The translations under genes were made by a program, and so were the position numbers. Source: Austropuccinia psidii (taxonomy: Eukaryota > Basidiomycota > Pucciniomycetes > Pucciniales > Sphaerophragmiaceae). Taken from it: 64,000 nt of DNA. Each line of letters opens with the position of its first letter. The first letter of the stretch is position 1. The stretch is taken from NCBI GenBank assembly GCA_023105745.1, contig JALGQZ010000014.1, positions 3,319,888 through 3,383,887 of the forward strand, in the 5' to 3' direction. The notes under the pieces were generated by a model that saw only the letters and a program-made list of their open reading frames with translations, was not told the DNA's origin and did no database searches. This document shows positions 24,502 to 36,135 of this stretch, in pieces.

Positions 24502-25920
24502 TGTCAAGGTGACTCTATGATATAGCTGTACAATGATAATAAAAAGCTATAACTATGAGTGTGACACAGAAATAATGATTATAATAAATTGAGTAAATGG
24601 CTAAAAAGGGCTATAATAAAAGAATTTAGTGATGGTGAGTGCCATTGATAGCCCTGGGTGCAGTGTTTATCTGTTGGTTTACAATAATAAGCCCTACAAT
24701 AATTGAAATTATAATTATACCTGTTGAATTCTAAGGGTAAAACTTCTTTCAAAAGTTATACCACATAAGAATATTGATAACAGGATGATGGATTGGCCTT
24801 CTGGTGAGGAAAGGCCTCCTTTTCTCTTGTTCTGGGGTAGTGAGAGGTTGTTTACCTCTGCACAGGACCACAGAGTGCAACTCTTCACTAATGTGTGCTG
24901 GTTTGTGGCTCTACACACTCAATAGAGACTTTTATTGAATGGAAATGTGGCTTTAGAACCACAAGCTGTCATTTTTACCCTATATAGGGTGAAAACTTTC
25001 ACCAATGGAGTTTACAGGTGTGTTCTGGTGCTTCTGATGCATCAGAAGCTGTAAAGAACCTGTATGGACCCCTGTATTTGACCTAAATATGGGGTATTGA
25101 ATTATAAACAAGCTTATTTGTCCAATTGACACCTCATAATCATACTTATGGGATATTAACCCACAGTAAAGCTGTATTGGTCCAAATGTGGAATTTTGAC
25201 CTTAAAACTGCTATAAATTTGTCAGTTTTTAAGATACTGATCTCAAATTTGGTTCATTTTTTAGCCCTGGATAATATCTACACAATGGTACCTCATTTGG
25301 AATGGCTATAATTAAATGTGGCAAAGCTATGCCATGTTCAATTTTAGTTATCCAGATATATGATTATCTGAAAATCTGTATAGAACTTGTTTGCCCCATA
25401 ACTGTTGTTCTGGATGAGATATGTGGAAATGGATTTCAAAATCAGATATCCCTTATTGTGCTCTTTCCAAAGAGACACCACTTTTGGTATCTCACACTAA
25501 AACTGTAGAAGTTGGATGAGAGGTGAATATTTTATTCACCCTTATTTGACCTTATTTTGGCCATAAATTCTATAGTTTTGGTGCTAGCTCAATTTGGCTA
25601 GTACCATTGGATAGCCCTTACTTAGAGACTTAACTTGAATACCCATCTGCTGGGGTTAAGCCTCTTCCTCTGTATTTCAGATGAGAGGTGAAAATTAAGG
25701 TTTATGCTCAGCAACAACTTTGAGAAGGAATAACTTTGTTATTCTTTGTCCTATTGTGATGGGACTTGTATATTTAGAAAGAGGTGATCTTCCCCTTTCT
25801 TTTGATAAATTTTGAGCTGGTTTGGCTCAGATCCATGTTTTCGTGGTATTTTAGCTTTACCATTGGTTTATGGTATTTGGCTGTCATGCTTGTGCTCTGG
25901 TTTTGAGTCACAGGCAGACA
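24502..25920. mobile_element. Solo LTR (1419 bp) of an unrelated LTR retrotransposon, nested in pol
   Basis: Plus-strand ends are TGTCAAGG and GGCAGACA (TGTC...GACA inverted ends), flanked by perfect 5 bp copies of CTTCT (24497-24501 and 25921-25925). Removing it together with one CTTCT restores a purine-rich stretch colinear with about 1525-1560 of the related element at the left edge. There is no coding content. It contains CACAGAGTGCAACTC and AATAGAGACTTTTATTG blocks typical of LTR sequence. It is less degraded than its host and shows no similarity I can see to other LTRs in the window, so its autonomous partner is elsewhere. Confidence 0.85.
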
Positions 25921-25925
25921 CTTCT

Positions 25926-27440
25926 CCTTCTCCTAGAGGGGGAATTTCAATTTTTGGTTTATTTCTTAGGGTAAATAACTCTTTGTCACTTTAGCTGTAA
26001 GTTTTTATCAGGCTTACAGGGAAATTTGGGTGTTTATTCATTAATTCACCTGTGAGTTCTAGTTGCACAGCATTAGGTCCATGTAGTTCTTTCCTCATGA
26101 ATGGTCCTGCAAAGGAATCTTTCAATTTCTTTGGGCCTTTGATATTATTGAAATTCACAGTTAATACTAAGACTAAGTCTCCTATTTTGAAGTTAGGTGT
26201 TTTATGACTTTTATCCCATCTTTCTTTTGCATATTCAAAAGAATCTTGCATACATCTGTTTGCATGATGTCTTTATTTTTCAAGCATCATTTTAAAACTA
26301 CTTTCTGTTGTATGTATAGCCACTAAGTCCTTTTTGAGAGTATCATATGGAATTCTTGGATTCCATCCTTTTTCTAACATTTCTGGTCTTTTTCCAGTTG
26401 AAGAGTGTACTGATATTTCATATGCCAGCTCAAGAGCTGGTATTAAGGTACACTAATCATGGGTAAAGCCATCAGAGTCTTTGAATTATAGGCCATAAGA
26501 ACAGAATATTCTTATCATATCTTCTAAGTTTTGTATCATTCTTTCTGCCAGACCATCAGTTTCAGCATGGTAGGCTGTGGAGAATGATAACTTTGCTCTC
26601 AACAAGTTATGGAGGTTTGTCCATAATGCTGAGGTGAATTTTGGTTCTCTGTCACTTATCATATTTTGGAATAGTCCTGTATGGCTAATAACTTTATTCA
26701 ATATCATTATGGCTGTGTCCATAGCTGTGTCCTCTTTGTTAAATGGTAAGAACATTGGAGTTTTGCTGTACCTGTCAACTAATAATAGGCATGCATTATA
26801 ACTCCTGTCTCTTCCTGGAGGTAAGGCTGTTACCCAATCCATGTGAGCTATTTCCCATGGGGATTTTGCCTCTTGGATTTCGATCATCATTCCAAATTTC
26901 TTACCTGTGGCTCTTTTTGCTTTTTTGACATCTGTCACAGGTTTGGCAGTATTCTGAAACATCTTTTCTCCAAGATGGCCACCAGGAGCAGGTTTTTACC
27001 TTCTCTAGTGTCCTTTCTTCTGCAAGATGTACAGATGCAACACTATCATGACATTCATGTAGTATAGTGTTTATCAGAGTTCTATCTGTTAAAGCCATAG
27101 CACATGTATGTTTAGTTCTATGATAGAGGATTCCATCAAGGAGGTGGAATCTTCCTTCATCATATGCTTTTTTCCATACTTCAACTAGTTTGGATGAAAG
27201 TGATGGGTTTTACAGTTTTTCATTAGAAGTTGGCATACAATATGACAGTTCTTGTCCATCTTATAGCTTTCTTTAACCTTGTTAAAGAATTATGTTCCAA
27301 TATCTGTGACACACATGCCTTCTATATGATGGTCTTCCTGTGGTGCCCATGCTGGGTTTTAAGGTGTATTTGCTAAAGCCCATCTGCTAAGACCATCTGA
27401 ATTTTTATTAATATTTCCATATTTTTGAACTATAGTCATA
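25926..27440 (-). pseudogene. Integrase region of the decayed Ty3/Gypsy element
   Basis: Minus-strand pieces 27098-26901 and 26962-26486 carry the zinc-binding part ([26 protein letters not shown]) and the core (HMDWVTALPPG, ISDREPKF with the second catalytic Asp, ETDGLAERM with Glu). 26251-25991 is the C-terminal DNA-binding part (FKIGDLVLVLTVNFNNIKG). Upstream, at about 27440-27120, the linker ([25 protein letters not shown]) is readable but contains stops and a frameshift. It is closely similar to 1-1500 of the window. Not functional. Confidence 0.9.
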
Positions 27441-28800
27441 TTTAATCTATATTATTGAATAGCAATTTGCCATCTAAGCATGTGTCTATTTGGTGTATTC
27501 ATGTTTAATCAAGATTTTACAGAATTACAGTCTGTTATCACATCAAAAACTGTTGAATCCCAATAATAGTGTAATTTATCTAAAGCACACACTAGGAAAA
27601 AACATTCCACTTGGCTTGCTCCATATCTTGCTTCTCTTGGCTTAATTTGTCCTGAAATAAAGCAAATTGGTCCTTCAACAGGTTTATAATTGATGATTTG
27701 TGTCTGGTTTAGTGCAGCACCTAGTCCTTCTCCACAAGCATCCATTTACAGCTTGGAAGGTGGTTTCCAATCTGGAATTAGAAGAAATGGAGCATTTGTG
27801 AGGGAATTTTTCAATTCCTCATATGCTTTAACCCTTTCTTCAGTCATTTCATAGACTGTTTGTTAGTCACAGAGCTTGTGCAAGGATTTGGAAATTCTTG
27901 CAAAGTCTTTTATATGCTGTCTGTAATAAGCAGCAAAGCCTAGAAATGATTTCATTCCTTTTTTGGTTTGGGGCATTGGTTTAAGTAGTACTGCTGCTAA
28001 TTTTTTTAATCTATTCCCAAACATAGTCCAGATACAACATGTCCTAGTGCTTTCAGCTCACTGTATTCAAAATGACATTTTTTCAAGGAAATTTTCATAT
28101 TTACTTGTGCTATTTTTTGCAAGACTCTTTCTAGTATTGTTAAGTGACTTTCCCAAGTTTCTGAGAAAAATATGATATCATCAATTTGGATAATTAACCA
28201 CCCTTCTGATAATTCTTCAGGAAATATGGTATTCATCATTATTTGATAATGGGAAGGTGCATTTTTTATACCAAATGGCATTATGAAGTATTCATTAATT
28301 CTGAAGTGGAATATTATTTTAAGTAGTCTTTTGGTATTTTCTGTTAAGAAATACTGGTGAAAACTATTTAGTGCATCCATGGCTGTGATGAGCTTAGCCT
28401 GTGACAATTATGTTGATGTCTCATGGCTTCTGGCTATTGGATATCTGTCAGGGATAGTATAGGTACTCAGAGCTCCAAAGCCTCCTACCATCCTTGATTT
28501 TCCATTGTGCCAAGTCATAATGACAGGTGTAGTAACCTCTACTTGTTCATTATGTCCTACTTTCCTTAATACCCCAAGGTCCATTAATTCTTTAATGTGT
28601 ACCTCTAAGGCTTCTCTAGTGCTTGGGCTAGCTGGGTAAGCTTCTCTTCTTAACAAGGGTGGATAAGGTTTTTCCACATTAATAATAATGTCTAATTCAT
28701 TCCCAATGATTGAACCTAGTGGTTCTTTGTCAGTTGCAAAGGAATTTCTATATTTAAACAAGAGATAAATCAGTTTTTCTCTCATTTTTTCTGTTAATTC
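27441..28800 (-). pseudogene. Reverse transcriptase and RNase H of the decayed Ty3/Gypsy element
   Basis: Minus-strand segments 28785-28408 (finger/palm: HIKELMDLGVLRKVG, WHNGKSRMVGGFGALSTYTIPDRYP), 28407-28006 (palm: FLTENTKRLLKIIFHF, MPFGIKNAPSHYQ, IQIDDIIFFSETWESHL) and 27745-27509 (RNase [39 protein letters not shown]). The catalytic box reads IDD but the preceding position is Gln instead of the usual Tyr (YIDD type). Several stops separate the segments (for example next to 28408 and 27508). Confidence 0.92.
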
Positions 28801-28928
28801 TTGATTGAATTCTGCCTAATTAAGTTTTTCAGTTATGAAAGAATGTTTTCTGGGATTTTCTCTTCATTTTCTATAAGTGTGATTAGTTTTTTGTTATTTG
28901 AAAAACCAAATTTCTGCCTCTTATTACC

Positions 28929-29279
28929 TCATATGGTGAAATATCTGTATTTTTGATTAGAAATATCTATGCCATAAATTGCCAAGTAATCATTTCCAAG
29001 TATAAAATGGCTACTAGTACAGTTTTCCATTACTACAAACTCTACTTTCAATCTTATACATTGGGAAGGGTGAAGAAAAATTAATGTTAAGTCAATTTTT
29101 CCAAGGGGCTTCATTCTTTCACTTTCACTGCTAAATTTAACCCCTTGTATTGGTATAATTTTTCTTAAATAATCCTTACCAACACAGGTACAGTATGCTC
29201 CTGTATTCAAGTTTTCTTTTGCTTCATGGGTTTCAACCATGACAATGATTATACTTGACTTTCCAGCTCTATATTCCAT
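28929..29279 (-). pseudogene. Retropepsin (protease) remnant of the decayed Ty3/Gypsy element
   Basis: A 116-codon frame with a retropepsin layout: NTGAYCTCVGKDYL corresponds to the catalytic D-T/S-G box, and FILGNDYLAIYGIDI to the conserved second motif. The catalytic Asp is read as Asn (AAT), a single transition from GAT, so the active site is lost. It lies between gag remnants and RT, as expected. Confidence 0.82.
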
Positions 29280-29439
29280 TAATTTCTCTGGGTTGTTTCT
29301 ATACAGTTTGGAATCTTGTATGTTTGTGAGGCTTGTATCAGATTTTCCAACTTGTGGTAAGTTTTAATTTACATCTAGTACTTTGTATATCAAATAAATA
29401 TTATTAATTTGTGCATTAATTATATTAATTTAATCACTT

Positions 29440-31497
29440 TCAGAGGTTTCTGACTCTTCAGTGTCTTTTTTCAGAATCAGATTCATCTTCTTTGTCATTG
29501 TGGTCTTCTGTTTCCACAATTTCATTGATTTTTGCCTTTTTAAGGCAATTATTGGCTAAGTGTGCAATACCTCCACATTTATGGAATTTTCTTTTCTCAT
29601 TAGTGTTGGGTGTATTGAGTTTGAAAGGTTATTTTGGTTTGTCTTTCTTGATAAATGGCTTATTTGGGCTTTTAATGTCCAATTTTTTTCATTTTCTGCC
29701 AATTTTTGTTCTTGTCACTATATCTTCTAATGCATTGATATACTCTCCTGTGGAGCATGGCTCTATACACCTTCTTCTTAGGACATGTTCCAGTTCTCCT
29801 CCACATTTCTTGAGTATTTTCATATGCACCATTTTCTGTGACATTTCTGGATACAGTGCACTTAATATTTTAATTTTTTTAACAACCAAGTCAAAGGATT
29901 GTCCTTATCTGGGTCAAAGAAGAAAATTCAAATTCATTTTGTATCTTGTACCTCCAGGCATCATTTTCCCACTTGGTGATTATTTCATTTTTGCCATTTG
30001 TTTGCTTTATTCCACAATACCATCTTTTTTCAGATTTTTCAAATAATGAATGTAACCTGGCAGTGATTACTTAATCTGGTATGGCATAATCCTCTTGTAA
30101 CATTTCAATTGTTTTAATAAATGACATATGTTCATATTCACCTTCACCTGTGAATGTTGGCCATTCTTTTAATTTAGGTGCTTCCTTCATTAATACTTGG
30201 TTATTGTCTTTATGGCTCAGTTCTGTTATGAATGGATTTGTTATTTCCTCTTTTGGCTTAACAGTACTTCTTATATGAGAAAATGGTGTTGATAACTTTG
30301 GCATATTTAAGTTAGCCTCATTTATTTTATCCATTTTTTCAGTAATACGTCTTATTTCACTTTTAATGTCATCTTTAAGATTCATTCTTTCTTCATCACC
30401 TTTTTCTACATGGTCTAGAAGTAATTTTTGATGTGATTAAGTCTTTTCTTCAAGTTTTAAACAGAAATACTTCATTTGTCTAATTTTTCTGTAAGATTAT
30501 CAATACTCATGTCACAATTAATTTTCAAAGTTTTTTCTTTGATATCCCTTATGTATTTATACAATTCCTGTTTTCCTTGTATTAATTTTTGAGTATTGTC
30601 AACTGAAAATGTTGATTTATTATTTTCAACCATAAATTTAATGTTATGAATTTCTTTTTTTATTTTGTACAACAATTTATTTTGAAGATGATAAATTGTT
30701 ATTTATTTCTTTTTAAGGAGAATAAACTATTTCTAATGTCTTTAAGAGGTAAAATACTATTTTTAATTTCTGTTAAAGTATCTAAAACATCAGGAGACAA
30801 AGCTATTTCATTGGTAAATGAGGCTATCTCATTCTTTGTTTCTCTTTGTCCTTGAATTCCATCAAGGTTCTGGCCATGTTGAAGACATTGTCCATGGCAT
30901 CTTTTTGAATTTTTGGAATCCTGTAGCTTGGGGAATATGGTTTCCTCCAGTTCTTTTTCTTGTTCTTATTCCCTTCTTGGGGAATTTGGTTGGCTTGAGA
31001 ATTGCTGGTAGAAGCTACTGGGGCTTCTTCCTTGCTTGCCTCCCTCTTTTTGGCATGGTACTCCTTTATCTTTTTGATTTTAGGTTTAGATGATAGTGGA
31101 TTCCATCCATTGGAGTATCTCACTATTTCCTCCTCTTTGAGGAGTTTTTTTCAGGATGTTCCAGGAGTTCATCACTCCTTGGTGGACTTGTGGCAAAATT
31201 CCCCAATCCTTTTCCTTGTACACCATGTAATACTGCTTGTACTGGCTCATATAAATGTATATTTGAGCCCTCTGAATTTGATTTATATCTTTTGGAGTTA
31301 CTCATACATAGTTCTAAGTCTGGCTCAGATATTATGGGAATTTTTGGGACTTTCCTTTGGGATATGGCACTTCCTTGTGTGTATTCTGTTCCACTGAGTA
31401 TTTTTCCCTTTCTTTTCCCTTTTGAGGGATCAACTCTACTTCTTAGTCCAGCTCCATATGATTGGATCGAGTACTGAAATCCTCTTCTAGTAGTCAT
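29440..31497 (-). pseudogene. Gag remnant of the decayed Ty3/Gypsy element
   Basis: Begins at an ATG at 31497 (MTTRRGFQYSIQSYGAG, recognised from memory as a common rust-fungus retrotransposon gag start). It continues through minus-strand segments 31123-30824, 30675-30472, 30385-30071 (KEWPTFTGEGEYEHMSFIKTIEMLQEDYAIPD, a gag capsid block) and 29889-29689. A zinc-knuckle relic (HKCGGIAHLANNC) lies near 29560, with its first Cys replaced by Phe. Multiple frameshifts and stops. The plus-strand frames overlapping it (29492-30046, 31002-31477) are mirror-image reading frames without motifs. Confidence 0.83.
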
Positions 31498-32208
31498 AAA
31501 TAAGAAGATAAAAATATATAAGGACACTAAAAATTCTTTTTATGGAAATTTAAAGAGAGGTACTCACCTTCATATTCCCAAATAGTGGGTCCTAGAAAGA
31601 CTAATTTCTTAGCTTTCTTTTACTTATTGACAACAGGTGTTGGAGAGCTTGGAAAAGTTTCTTCTACCAATATTTCAACAGTGGTTTAATTGTCCTCTGT
31701 TGGGTTGTCTTCAAACACTAAAAAAGACAAATAAATATAAGTCTTTTATAGAAGGTGCTATTTTTGACAAGATATGGAAATTTCCATGTAAAAACTGTTT
31801 TCATATCTTTAAATGAATAAAATAAATTAATATAAAGGAACAAAAATAACTTTTTTTATTGGGTTTTTTTTTATTATTATTTTTTATATTTTCATTTTTA
31901 AATAATAAAATAGAAATTGGAGATGATTCTTTTTTTTAAATTAAGTTATAATATAAATATATTTTTAATTTATAAATATCTTTTTTAATCACTAGAGTCA
32001 CTCAAAGAAAGTTCTTGCAAGTCTAAGGATGTGAAGAACCACATGCAAGACAGTAAAATTGCTTTCCAAATGCCTCAATAGTTTTTAAAATCAATAAAGA
32101 GAAAATTACTATATAATTTTATAATTATAGATATAATTTATTGTTTAATAAGCCCGATTTGAATCTTTTTAAAGGTCTTTTAAGTAAATATCATGACCAG
32201 GCCCCAAA
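31498..32208 (-). other. 5' leader of the decayed Ty3/Gypsy element
   Basis: About 710 bp between the 5' LTR and gag. The bases next to the LTR read TTTGGGGCCTGGTCATG on the minus strand. The primer-binding site should lie here, but I cannot name the tRNA. Rest is AT-rich. Confidence 0.6.
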
Positions 32209-34718
32209 TTTAAGGTTTGACTATTAAAAAATAAGAAAAATATTACAAATATTTTACTTATTGTACTATAAATGTCCTTATAAATTTTTAAGAATGATAT
32301 AATAACAATTATTATAATAATGGTGTAAAATAATTATATTATTGAATAAATATAATAATATAGTAAAAATAAATCTATTAATATTTGATAGTTAATATAT
32401 TTATGGCATTTTATTAGTATTATCAAAAAATAATAAGTGTGTAAAAAATTCTACATTTTATAATAAAAAACAATTGATAAAAATAGTATTACTAATATTA
32501 ATTTTATATATTCATATCAATACTCTTTATATCAATAAAAGAATTATTAAGGATAATAATAGAGAAGAAATATTATAATAAGTGAAAATAACCAAATTTT
32601 GATGCTTAATATAATACTTTTGGATGAATATATGCCAAATGAAGTATATAAAGCTTATTCAAATTGTATTCACAAATAAAAAATAAAAGAAATGACAGAT
32701 ATTCTTGGTTTTACGTGGATTTAGAGTTTTACAGAGAATTTTAACCAAAAAATTAAAAAATTGATGTAATTGTGTCAAGATTGGTGATTATAATAAAGAT
32801 GAACTTTGGTCTTTGATAATATAATGAATAAAGAAATTACCTTTTAATTCAATATTTTAATGTTTTTAATGAATGTGAGGGGGAAATAGAGTAAAAAGAG
32901 CGCTATTTATAGTAAACTCTTCCCTCCTAGAGTCCAAAAGGCTTCTAGTAGACATTTACCTATTGTATTAACTGGAATTGATCAGTATTTTAAAGCTTAG
33001 TGATTATTAAATTAAAATTAAACCATCTTATCCTATTATTACACCATTATTTGGAGTTATCACTATAGCTCTAAGTTTGTTGACATAATAGGCTTGGAAG
33101 AAGCATGAAATTTGTGGAGTTTCTTATTATTAATAATAATAAAAGAGTATCCACCAGTTTTATCACTTATATAACTGTTACACCTAAAATAAGATTACAG
33201 TGAGTGATCATAAATGATCAATTTTAAGCTTAAACCTTGATCATTAATAACTTTTAAGTTATACATTTTACAGCCAATTAGAAAGTGAATTCTGATAGCA
33301 TAACATTTCATTATTAAAATTTCAAGAGCATTTTATTACATCACAACACTCTATTTTTGATGATTTTTCTTTTAACTCATCTTTTCTATCAAAATTCACT
33401 CTTTTGAGCTTCAAACCATGATTTCAAGGGGTTTTATATTGAATATAGTGACAAAAAATACATCATTCTTCACTTATAAGATATTAGAACCTGAATCTCT
33501 ACTTTATTTCAAGTTTCTACTACCTTCACTGTGAGCCTGCAAGCATGTAAACTTCTACCTGCTATACAGACCCCAATCACTTTCTTTAAAATTTTGTCTC
33601 ATCTTTCTTTCAATATTTTGTAAAAAATTTCAAATACTCAAATTCATATTATTATAATATGAATTGAATTTTTCTTGTATGACTGATTACTAAATATGTC
33701 ATAGTATAGAGCTTCCAATATGTCATTAATCTTGTTGTTATATCTGCTAATGTTTCTATAACATATCTTTCCTCATTTGAACAAAACTTATTTCATATTA
33801 TTTTGATTTCAATTTGTAATTAAAACATTTAAAGAGGATTAATGGTCTTGAAATTAATACTCAGAGCTGTTACACAAATATATTTTTACAATTAAAATCA
33901 TTTACATTTTATTTTAGAAAGATTAAGTGCTCTCACTTTTAAGTGATTCAATTCACTATTATCATTCATTTCTACTGTTGAAGCCTAAATTCCAACAGTA
34001 CATAATTTTAAATCAAGTGAAGCGTCTATTACTTCAAATAATAGTATTCCAATTCTTTTTGATTTATTGAAATTCCTAATATTTTAGTCTGGAAGCCACA
34101 AAAGAGGCACCAGCTAACATTCACAGCAAAGTGGTCAACAGCTATAGAAATTTTATTTAATAAACCCTTAAAAGTTATAACCTTGTTTACAGCTTTTGAA
34201 ATTGAATCTATTTCTGTATTCCTACAGTACTTATGTGGTAACTTCATCTTTGGTTTAACTCTCTATCATGTGTATTTTAAGAGATATGAGCTAAAACCCA
34301 TGAATAGATGCACTGACCATAAAAGTGCATATATTCAGGTTATTTCCTTAAATATTTACATATATGACATAAAACTTTTATATGTACAGTTTTTCATGGG
34401 GCCCAATGGTGCAGTTCACTTGACATGTTGATTCATTTTTTTCTGAGGTAAATAAGAACTCATGGCATTTTTACTTATTATTCATTAATTATTTACTTTA
34501 TAGATATGCCATGAAAATGATGCATGTGTATTTTATTATGAGAACTCTAATGGTTTAATTTATTTCACATGTTTACTCATTAGATTCTAAGGTATTTAAG
34601 AATTTATGCCTGCTTATGGCATTATCACTTATTTTCAGATAATTCTTTTAAAAGAATAATTATTGTAAAGTTTTCTTGTGAAATTTTTGGATATTTAGTC
34701 ATATCTCAAAGGCTCACA
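32209..34718 (-). repeat. 5' LTR of the decayed minus-strand element, interrupted by a solo LTR
   Basis: On the minus strand it starts TGTGAGCCTTTGAGATATG and ends AAACCTTAAA (the terminal ACA is mutated). After removing 33530-34119 and one TTCAC it is about 1915 bp and colinear with 22276-24220, including the TATA box at 32903-32911. Confidence 0.88.
33530..34119. mobile_element. Solo LTR (590 bp) nested in the 5' LTR
   Basis: Plus-strand ends are TGTGAGCCTGC and CAGCTAACA (TGT...ACA), flanked by perfect TTCAC copies (33525-33529 and 34120-34124). The homologous position in the sister LTR (about 23600) has a single CTTTCACAGC, so the insertion and its duplication are directly visible. No coding content; orientation undetermined. 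Confidence 0.86.
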
Positions 34719-34723
34719 CTAAT

Positions 34724-36135
34724 AAAAACTATATTTATTTTGAATTTCATATTTTTCCATAGGTCACCCTTCAAGCTTATTCATTAACACCTATCATTGA
34801 AGAATGCAATTTCAAAGCTTCCCTTATAGAACCCCTAGATCAACCAACCCTGTCAAAAATTTGGATTAAGTATCATTCTGATGCAATCAAAAAAATAAAT
34901 TTTCTTAGAAGGAAAAAAAATTATACTTGGAATTAGGTTAATATTTTTATCATATATGCTATGTAAATATAGTGTCCAAGTCTTAAGCCACCAAATTTCT
35001 GTGTTCATTTTCAAGTTCATAAGTTCTGTTTATAAATCTGGTGAATAAACCTACATATTACATGTAAATAATAATGATTTTTTCATATTTTAACATAGAG
35101 TCTTATATTATAGTAAAATGGAATGCCAATTGAGGAATATTGTGATTATTTTTTAACTTGAAAGGAAATAAAATCTACATATCTTCTTTTTTTTCTTTCA
35201 ATACATCTTGTACATGGATGGCTACAAAAATGATAGAAATTCTAGGTAGATCTAGGTAGATCTATCTGTAAAAGCTAAAGTGTTCTGTAGAGTTTAAAAA
35301 TCAGAACCACAAATGTAGCATGTGAAACTTTAAAATATTCCATGGCTAAACAATATATAAGTAATTTTTGAATCTTTATAAAGGGATAAATTGGATTAAT
35401 AGTCATGATTTTGATAAAAATTGAAATATAAAGATTCTCTTTTAGAAATCACCATTATTCATCAATCCAGACAATAGAAACCATCATTCTATACCAATTG
35501 ACAAAAGAGAAACTGATTTCCATAATGGATTGCCTCTTTTTATATATTCTTACAAAATTCTACTTTTCACAAATTTTCCTTGGAATTTCTATGCTTTTAT
35601 AATGAGAATGATCAAGGTTAAATATTTTACCTTTAATATCCTAAAAGGATTCCAACCAACACAAAATATCTCAAGCTAAGAATGACTAAAAGTGATTCAA
35701 AACTCAATTTATCCCCTGAAGTTGTATTTCCCAATGGTAGCCATTATAATTTCAGGTAAGACATCTCCAATTCTCTGCAATAACATATTCAGAAATGACT
35801 TCTAAGCCAATATTGTAAAATACATGTGATATTTGGGTTTTTGGTAAATGATCCCTCACAAGAATTTTGGAGTTAATAAAAAAATAAGTGAATATATTTG
35901 GCATATATAGATTAGAACCTCCCACTCCATAGAAGATATCTTGGTCACTTAATGAGAAAATTTGCCTCCCCATCACAGAAATTATTTCAATTTCCTCATT
36001 AAATTAGCTGAGACTCATAGATATCATTCACAAAATTTCAAATTTGGAACTATAAGAAATATTAAAGATATTTTAAACATAAAATGACTATAAACTGTCA
36101 GAAATCACACAAAGTATTTTAAAATCCTAAATAAG
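34724..36135. other. AT-rich DNA without a supported gene
   Basis: No recognisable protein, RNA gene or complete repeat. A minor tandem (TCTAGGTAGA repeated, near 35245) is visible. The short frame at 35752-35976 has no known motif. Confidence 0.55.

Larger units (their letters stand above)
22276..34718 (-). mobile_element. Decayed full-length Ty3/Gypsy retrotransposon (minus strand) with two nested solo LTRs
   Basis: Two LTRs (22276-24220 and 32209-34718) in the same orientation flank gag, protease, RT, RNase H and integrase in that order on the minus strand. The outer flanks CTGAT (22271-22275) and CTAAT (34719-34723) differ by one transition and are probably the original 5 bp target duplication. 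Every coding segment carries stops or frameshifts. Two later insertions, 24502-25920 and 33530-34119, account for the excess length over about 10.4 kb. The integrase matches the left-edge element at 1-1715 closely, so both are one family. Confidence 0.92.

Noticed and set aside
29492..31477. Long plus-strand frames (184, 131, 95 codons) in the decayed gag region
   Set aside because: Mirror reading of the minus-strand gag. They are hydrophobic by base composition and carry no motif.
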